Below, one piece after another: positions 59,210 through 64,000 of a stretch of 64,000 nucleotides of DNA (position 1 is its first letter; the number at the start of each line of letters is the position of its first letter). This DNA is from an uncultured Slackia sp. (GTDB lineage: Bacteria; Actinomycetota; Coriobacteriia; Coriobacteriales; Eggerthellaceae): the NCBI RefSeq assembly GCF_959608125.1, contig NZ_CAUHPG010000003.1:1-64000 (forward strand). Reading direction: 5' to 3'. The position numbers were made by a program, and so were the translations under genes. A model generated the notes under the pieces. That model searched no databases, was not told where the DNA came from, and worked only from the letters and a program-made list of their open reading frames with translations.

Positions 59210-60151
59210 TTAATTGCTGCGCGTGGATGCGAGGGTCGAATACAGCGCCACCGCCAGGATGATGCAGCCGCCGATGATTTCGCGGATGCCGGGGATTTCG
59301 CCGAGGAACAGCATGGCGGCCGCCACGCCGTAGACCGATTCGAGCCCGGTGATGATGCCTGCCGTGCGCACCTTCGCCGTGCGCAGGCCGCTGATGAACA
59401 GCGTATGGGCGATCGCCGTGAACACGACGCCCATGACGGCGAGCATGCCGATGTCGAAGGCGGAAAGCGCGGGCTTGAACACGAACAGGGCGGGAAGCAG
59501 CACGACCGTGGCTGTGGCCTGCTCGTAGAACGACACGAGCGAGGCCGGGTATCCGTTTGAAAAGCGCCTGTTCGCAAGCGAGAGCAACGCGTAGGTGAAC
59601 GCGCTGAGCAGCCCCCACAGCACTCCTTGGGCCATGGTGCCGTCGAGGCTGAAATCGTCGACGATGAAGCCGACGCCCGCCAGCATGACGAGCGCGCATG
59701 CGATGTCGGATACGCGCATCTTCTCATGGAACAGGATCGGCTCGAGCACGGCGCTGAAAAGCGGGAACGTGGCGAGCGTCAGCGTTCCCGCGGCCACGGT
59801 TGATACCTGGATGGATTGCATGAAGCTGGTCCAGTGCACGGCCAGGATGATGCCTGCGACCGCGATCAGCGCGTAGTCTCCGCGGGTCTTCAGGGCGAAA
59901 CTCTGTTTTTTGAAAGCGAGCCAGGCGCCGAGAAACGCCGACGAGAAAAACGTTCGTCCCAGCACCAGGATGATGGCGGGCAGCGCGACCACCTTGGCGA
60001 ACAGGCCCACGAGGCCGAACAGCAGCACGGCGAGATGCGTTGCCAGAAGCCCTGCGTTGCTCGCCATCCATGACGGACCGCCTTCGCGGGGCCTGTCATC
60101 GGCGGCGGTATCGGCGGGGCGCGTGCGGGGCGTTTCGATTCGAGGCAGCAT
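59210..60151 (-). CDS. DMT/EamA-family transporter
   Basis: 313 aa from the ATG at 60151, or 285 aa from the ATG at 60067. Two EamA repeats, about ten TM helices ('LATHLAVLLFGLVGLFAKVV' is the first). Predicted exporter of a metabolite. The first start has GAAGGA 8 bases upstream but adds 28 polar residues before the first helix; the second has AAGGCGG. Divergent from the glycosyltransferase gene (236 bases). Substrate unknown. Confidence 0.85.
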   Translation of the reverse strand: MLPRIETPRTRPADTAADDRPREGGPSWMASNAGLLATHLAVLLFGLVGLFAKVVALPAIILVLGRTFFSSAFLGAWLAFKKQSFALKTRGDYALIAVAGIILAVHWTSFMQSIQVSTVAAGTLTLATFPLFSAVLEPILFHEKMRVSDIACALVMLAGVGFIVDDFSLDGTMAQGVLWGLLSAFTYALLSLANRRFSNGYPASLVSFYEQATATVVLLPALFVFKPALSAFDIGMLAVMGVVFTAIAHTLFISGLRTAKVRTAGIITGLESVYGVAAAMLFLGEIPGIREIIGGCIILAVALYSTLASTRSN

Positions 60152-60386
60152 GGCGGCGGTCCTTCGCGGGGTCGTGTCAATGTGCCCACAGCATACAGCG
60201 GTTCGCGGGATTTCGCAGCAACGCGCGGCAGAGACGGCCTCGCCGCGCTTCGCGGCTTTCGAAGAGTGGTATCGTAACGGGGTGTTCGCTCGTCGCGCCC
60301 TAAGGCCGCGCGGCGGGCTATTCCAAGCAATCGGACGGCGGGCGCCCGCGGACGCTTCGCCGCATGTTTTTTCTCGAGGAGTGTCA

Positions 60387-61367
60387 ATGGAGCAAGCGCC
60401 CGTTCTGGCGATCGTCATCCCGTGTTTCAACGAGGCCGAGGTGCTTCCTGCCACGTCTCCGGCATTCAGGGCCAAGATCGAAGAGCTCGTGGGTCTGGGG
60501 ATGGTTTCCGCGCGAAGCTACGTGCTGTTCGTCGACGACGGAAGCTCCGATGCCACGTGGAGCGTGATCGAGGGCCTGGCGGCCGACGGAGGAGTGTTAC
60601 GCGGCATCAAGCTTTCACGCAACCGCGGCCACCAGAACGCGCTGCTGGCGGGCCTGATGGAAGTGCGCGGGAAGTGCGATATCTCCATCAGCATCGACTG
60701 CGACGGCCAGGATGACATCGACGCCATGAACAAGATGGTCGAGGCCTACCGCGCAGGCGCCGAGGTGGTCTACGGCGTCCGTTCGAGCCGCAAGACCGAT
60801 ACCGCGTTCAAGCGCGGCAGCGCTCAGGCGTTCTACAAGCTGCTTTCCAGCATGGGCGCCGAAACGGTGTACAACCATGCCGATTACCGCCTGCTCAGCA
60901 ACAAGGTGCTCGACGCCCTTTCGCAGTTCGAGGAAGTGAACTTGTTTTTGCGCGGCATGGTGCCGCTGGTCGGGTTCAATTCGACGAGCGTCTATTACGA
61001 GCGCCACGAACGCGTGGCGGGCGAGAGCCACTATCCGCTTCGCAAGATGGTCGCGCTTGCGGTGGACGGCATCACGAGCCTTTCCGTGAAGCCCATCCGT
61101 TTGATCACGTTGCTCGGCATCACGGTATCGATCGTCAGCTTCATCGGCGTCATCTGGGCGATCGTCACGGCTTTGATGGGCAATTCCGTCGCGGGGTGGG
61201 CGAGCTTAGTGTGCGTGCTGTGCCTGCTGAGCGGCGTGCAGCTTCTCAGCATCGGCGTGATCGGCGAGTATGTCGGCAAGACCTACCTCGAAACCAAGCA
61301 CCGCCCGCGCTTCATTGTGTCGCAGCACGCAGGCTTCGACGACGCGTCGGACGCGCCCGAAGCCTAG
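60387..61367 (+). CDS. GT2 family glycosyltransferase, GtrB/DPM1-like
   Basis: 326 aa. Predicted polyprenyl-phosphate glycosyltransferase. GT-A domain: 'AIVIPCFNEAEVLP', 'LFVDDGSSDATW', nucleotide/metal 'SIDCDGQDDIDAM'; then two TM helices at about 235-260 and 270-295. It would make polyprenyl-P-sugar at the inner membrane face. GAGGAG ribosome binding site. Its stop overlaps, on the opposite strand, the stop of a GT-C-type membrane protein that could use that donor. Confidence 0.9.
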   Translation: MEQAPVLAIVIPCFNEAEVLPATSPAFRAKIEELVGLGMVSARSYVLFVDDGSSDATWSVIEGLAADGGVLRGIKLSRNRGHQNALLAGLMEVRGKCDISISIDCDGQDDIDAMNKMVEAYRAGAEVVYGVRSSRKTDTAFKRGSAQAFYKLLSSMGAETVYNHADYRLLSNKVLDALSQFEEVNLFLRGMVPLVGFNSTSVYYERHERVAGESHYPLRKMVALAVDGITSLSVKPIRLITLLGITVSIVSFIGVIWAIVTALMGNSVAGWASLVCVLCLLSGVQLLSIGVIGEYVGKTYLETKHRPRFIVSQHAGFDDASDAPEA

Positions 61368-62911
61368 CGGCGCTTCGCGTCCTTGCGGGGCAGGAGGCGC
61401 GAAGCAGCGAGCCATCCGCCCGATGCCAGCACGATGTAGTAGGGCAGGTACAAGAACAGATAGCGGGCGTTGCATTCGAAAACGGCGAGGAAGCACGTCA
61501 GCATGACCAGGGCGAACGCCATGACCGCCTCCGCGCGCGTCGATTTTCTGGACGAAAGCAGCAGCACCATGCCGATCAGCACGGCGAACCATACGATCTG
61601 AGACGCCACGCGAAAAGCGACGTTGTCGCCCTTGTCGCCGATGCCCCACCAGGCTTTCATCACGTCGTTTTCGCCGCGCACGTCGGCATAGAACGTGCCC
61701 GCTTCCTCCCAGGCGAACGCGCCGTCGGAATACGAGCGGATCACCTTCTTGGCGTAGAGCTTCGCAGCGCCGTCGATGCCCAGCTCGTGCACGCGGTTCT
61801 TCCACTCCTCGATATTGCCTGCGCGTCGCTCTTCGGGCGTGGCGAGCGACGAGGAGTATTCGACGTCGCTTTGCGACCAGACGCCGTAGGTTTGCGCGTT
61901 CAGGCCGAGCATGAGGTAGTGGGCCGCGCTGTACGCCCTGTTCTCGTCGAGTTCGGGAAGGTCCTTTTCCGCAGCCGCGACCAGGCTAAATGCTAGCAAG
62001 CCGCCGAGTGCCGCGGCGCCGACGCCCATGATGCCGCGTTTCAAGCTCAGCGACGCGCGGTCCGTGGCGAGCCTGTGGATGAGGCGGCATCCCTCGATGC
62101 AAAGGATCGCCAGCACGGCGAAAATCGTCGTGGGCTTGATGCAGTAGCCGATGCCGAACGCGGCGGCGATCACGGCCGTTTTCGTGCGCGCGTCTTTCAT
62201 GCAGACGTACGCGAACAGGATCGCCGTGGGCGCGAGCATTCCGTAGGTGTCGGAGTAAGGCACCAGGATCCACGGGGAAAGCCCGCAGAATACGAACAGC
62301 ACCGTGCTCGCGACGATCGCCGCGCGTTTGCCGAAGAGCTTGCGGGCGACGAAGGACGCAAGGCATGCCGAGACGGTCACGCTGATGCATCCGCCGTACA
62401 CCATGACCAGGTAAGGTTCGATGCCGAACAGCGCAGCCGCCTGACGCATCCATGAGAAGAGGCCCACGAGGAAAAGCTGGTTGGGATAGACGGACAGGTA
62501 GTCCACGATGTCCGCGGGATCGTTCATCGCGATCGTGCCGCAATCCCAGTCGGTGACGAACCATGCGCCCGACACGATGAGTCCCTGCAGGACGAGGGTC
62601 GTCGCGGTCGCGGCTGCGACGAAGGTTTCGAAGATACGCGAGCGATGCGGCTGCGCGCTTGCGGGCCATCGCCTTATGACGAAGGCGATGCCGGCGATCG
62701 CGACGAGCGCCGCGGGGACCAAGATCAAGTTCCATTCGACCAGGTAGTAGTGTTTCGAGGCGTACTGCACGAACGGCGCCACGAAGACGACCGCCAGAAC
62801 GCAGCACGCGAGCAAGGTGAGCGAGACGTTTCTCACGACGAGCGAAAGCCGGTTCGAGAAGGCGGCGGCCTTCGCGTCGGCGTCGGCGGGACGTGTGTCG
62901 CGATGGAGCAT
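61364..62911 (-). CDS. GT-C/GT39-like polytopic glycosyltransferase
   Basis: 515 aa. About 11-12 TM helices with the large loop after TM1-3 ('GAWFVTDWDCGTIAMNDPAD') containing the Asp residues expected of GT-C enzymes that use polyprenyl-P-sugars outside the membrane. A long soluble segment (~310-420) precedes the last helices. Shares a 4-base CTAG with the convergent GT2 gene, each stop within it. Function as the transferase partner of that GT2 is inferred. Start at 62911 is the first ATG; upstream 62912-63148 is intergenic. Confidence 0.8.
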   Translation of the reverse strand: MLHRDTRPADADAKAAAFSNRLSLVVRNVSLTLLACCVLAVVFVAPFVQYASKHYYLVEWNLILVPAALVAIAGIAFVIRRWPASAQPHRSRIFETFVAAATATTLVLQGLIVSGAWFVTDWDCGTIAMNDPADIVDYLSVYPNQLFLVGLFSWMRQAAALFGIEPYLVMVYGGCISVTVSACLASFVARKLFGKRAAIVASTVLFVFCGLSPWILVPYSDTYGMLAPTAILFAYVCMKDARTKTAVIAAAFGIGYCIKPTTIFAVLAILCIEGCRLIHRLATDRASLSLKRGIMGVGAAALGGLLAFSLVAAAEKDLPELDENRAYSAAHYLMLGLNAQTYGVWSQSDVEYSSSLATPEERRAGNIEEWKNRVHELGIDGAAKLYAKKVIRSYSDGAFAWEEAGTFYADVRGENDVMKAWWGIGDKGDNVAFRVASQIVWFAVLIGMVLLLSSRKSTRAEAVMAFALVMLTCFLAVFECNARYLFLYLPYYIVLASGGWLAASRLLPRKDAKRR

Positions 62912-63148
62912 GGCATTCCTGCTTTCGTAGCGCGCCCGACGGCGCGGATGAGACGGGGGACGCGCGTTTCGATGTCGCGCGGAACACCTGATTTTAGGTC
63001 ATTTTTCCGGGGAGCGTCCATAAAAGGCGGGGTCGCCGTCTTTGTCCGGCGGCGCAGGTGCCTCGCGCGGGCGCGCCGTGTTGCGTCGCTGTGCTTTGCA
63101 GGTATGATGGGCGAAAGTGTTTTCACGACGGAATGGAGGCAGGCCCTA

Positions 63149-64000
63149 TGATCGAGCTTTCCGACGACAAGGTTCTCTACGCGTTTTCGAAGGACCTCGA
63201 GCCCGTGCTCACGGTGAAATCGGGCGATACGGTGCGCATTCGTACGAAAGACTGTTTCGGCAATCAGGTTCGCACGCCCGAAGACGAGCTGGATTCGATC
63301 GATTGGGACGCGATCAACCCTGCGACCGGTCCGGTGTATGTGGAGGGTGCCGTGGCGGGCGGAGCGCTCAAGGTGAGCATCGATGCGATCGAGTTCGACG
63401 GCCAGACCGCTAGCTGCACCGGCAAAGACGAAGGCGTTTACGGCGACAAACTGGAGTGCTGGAGCACGCGACTGTGCCGTATCGAAGGCGATGAGCTGGT
63501 GTGGGACGAGCAGGTTCGTCTGCCGCTGACCCCGATGATCGGCGTGATCGGCGTCGCTCCTGCGGGCGAGCCCGTCAATTGCGGAACGCCGGGCGCCCAC
63601 GGCGGCAACATGGACAACACCAAAATCGCTCCTGGAGCCACGCTGTATTTCCCGGTGGCCGTCGACGGCGCGCTGTTCGGCTGCGGCGACATGCATGCCG
63701 TGATGGGCGATGGCGAAGTGAGCGTTTCCGGCGCCGAGGCGGCGGGCCATGCTACGGTCACCTTGACCGCGCTTCCCGAGCTGTCTATCGATACGCCTCT
63801 GCTTGAGAGCGAGACCGAATTCGGCGTGATCTACTCGGCTGAGACGCTCGATGCCGCTGCCGACGGCGCGGTGCATCGCATGGTCGACCTGGCGGCCGAC
63901 CGCACGGGCAAAGACCCCGCCGAACTGGTTATGCTGTTCAGTCTGTGCGGCAACGTCGAGGTGTGCCAGATGGTCGACCCCGAGAAGACGGTGCGCTTCA
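63149..64000 (+). CDS. Acetamidase/formamidase family protein (partial)
   Basis: First 284 codons; the gene runs off the right edge. Predicted hydrolysis of formamide or acetamide to acid and ammonia. 'TPGAHGGNMDNTKIAPG' and 'GDMHAVMGDGEVSVSG' are family signatures with likely metal ligands. Start at 63149 with GGAGG (63136-63140) 8 bases upstream; TATGAT near 63103 may be the -10. Ammonia release would link to nitrogen assimilation by GlnA (inference). Confidence 0.9.

Noticed and set aside
1..64000. tRNA and rRNA genes
   Set aside because: Looked for T-loop (GGTTCGAATCC-like) and rRNA signatures by eye and found none; a covariance-model scan would be decisive.

Overview
The window is a GC-rich actinobacterial chromosome segment. 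It most resembles the Coriobacteriia/Eggerthellales (Eggerthella, Slackia, Adlercreutzia-like); I do not name a species. The pointers are two secreted twin-arginine flavoprotein 'reductases', each beside a many-pass membrane LuxR-type regulator; a GSI-alpha glutamine synthetase beside a GlnR-like regulator; MurT/GatD lipid II amidation; an archaeal-type class I aldolase; an S-layer-homology surface protein; and anaerobe-type redox genes. No phage, IS, CRISPR array, rRNA or recognisable tRNA was seen.

Layout. 0-2.6 kb: a minus-strand, translationally coupled trio (GNAT, class I glutamine-amidotransferase-fold hydrolase, ATP-grasp ligase). 2.9-9.2 kb: metallo-beta-lactamase-fold hydrolase, SNF transporter, ACT/UPF0210 pair, GNAT and SpoU methyltransferase. 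9.2-9.9 kb: a gene-free AT-rich block with a dense cluster of DnaA-box-like 9-mers, a candidate replication origin or DnaA-binding locus; most genes to its right point away from it. 9.9-16.5 kb: gamma-carbonic anhydrase, cation/proton antiporter, low-Mr phosphatase, a CIRCE-controlled GroEL without a Gly-Gly-Met tail, ATC-hydrolase-family protein, double-domain PPK2. 16.8-21.2 kb: PPK1 with a long acidic tail, a micro-membrane protein and a class B sortase. 21.4-26.2 kb: purM, purN, an XdhC-like gene and purH.

26.3-31.8 kb: a redox set (small CXXC membrane protein, NapH-like polyferredoxin, TlpA-like lipoprotein), then a LuxR regulator and a Tat flavoprotein. 32-37.7 kb: membrane M20 peptidase plus MFS carrier, ubiE, amidohydrolase, small membrane protein. 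37.8-43.7 kb: murT-gatD, glnA-glnR, tatB-tatC. MurT/GatD consumes glutamine and GlnA makes it, so wall amidation and nitrogen assimilation sit together; TatBC exports the flavoproteins. 44-46.9 kb: mosaic SLH surface protein. 47.2-53.9 kb: hypA-hypB, a 7-bp tandem repeat, an XRE membrane regulator, cysteine hydrolase, TPR-like membrane protein, aminotransferase, ProXp-type deacylase, nadE. 54-57.3 kb: a second LuxR/Tat flavoprotein pair, divergent. 57.4-64 kb: small membrane protein, class I aldolase, EamA transporter, a GT2/GT-C pair with overlapping stop codons, and an acetamidase/formamidase cut by the window edge.

Most genes have clear AGGAGG-like ribosome binding sites and strong intrinsic terminators. 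Three starts (20166, 26302, 36118) instead have a -10-like hexamer 6-7 bases upstream and no ribosome binding site, suggesting leaderless mRNAs.
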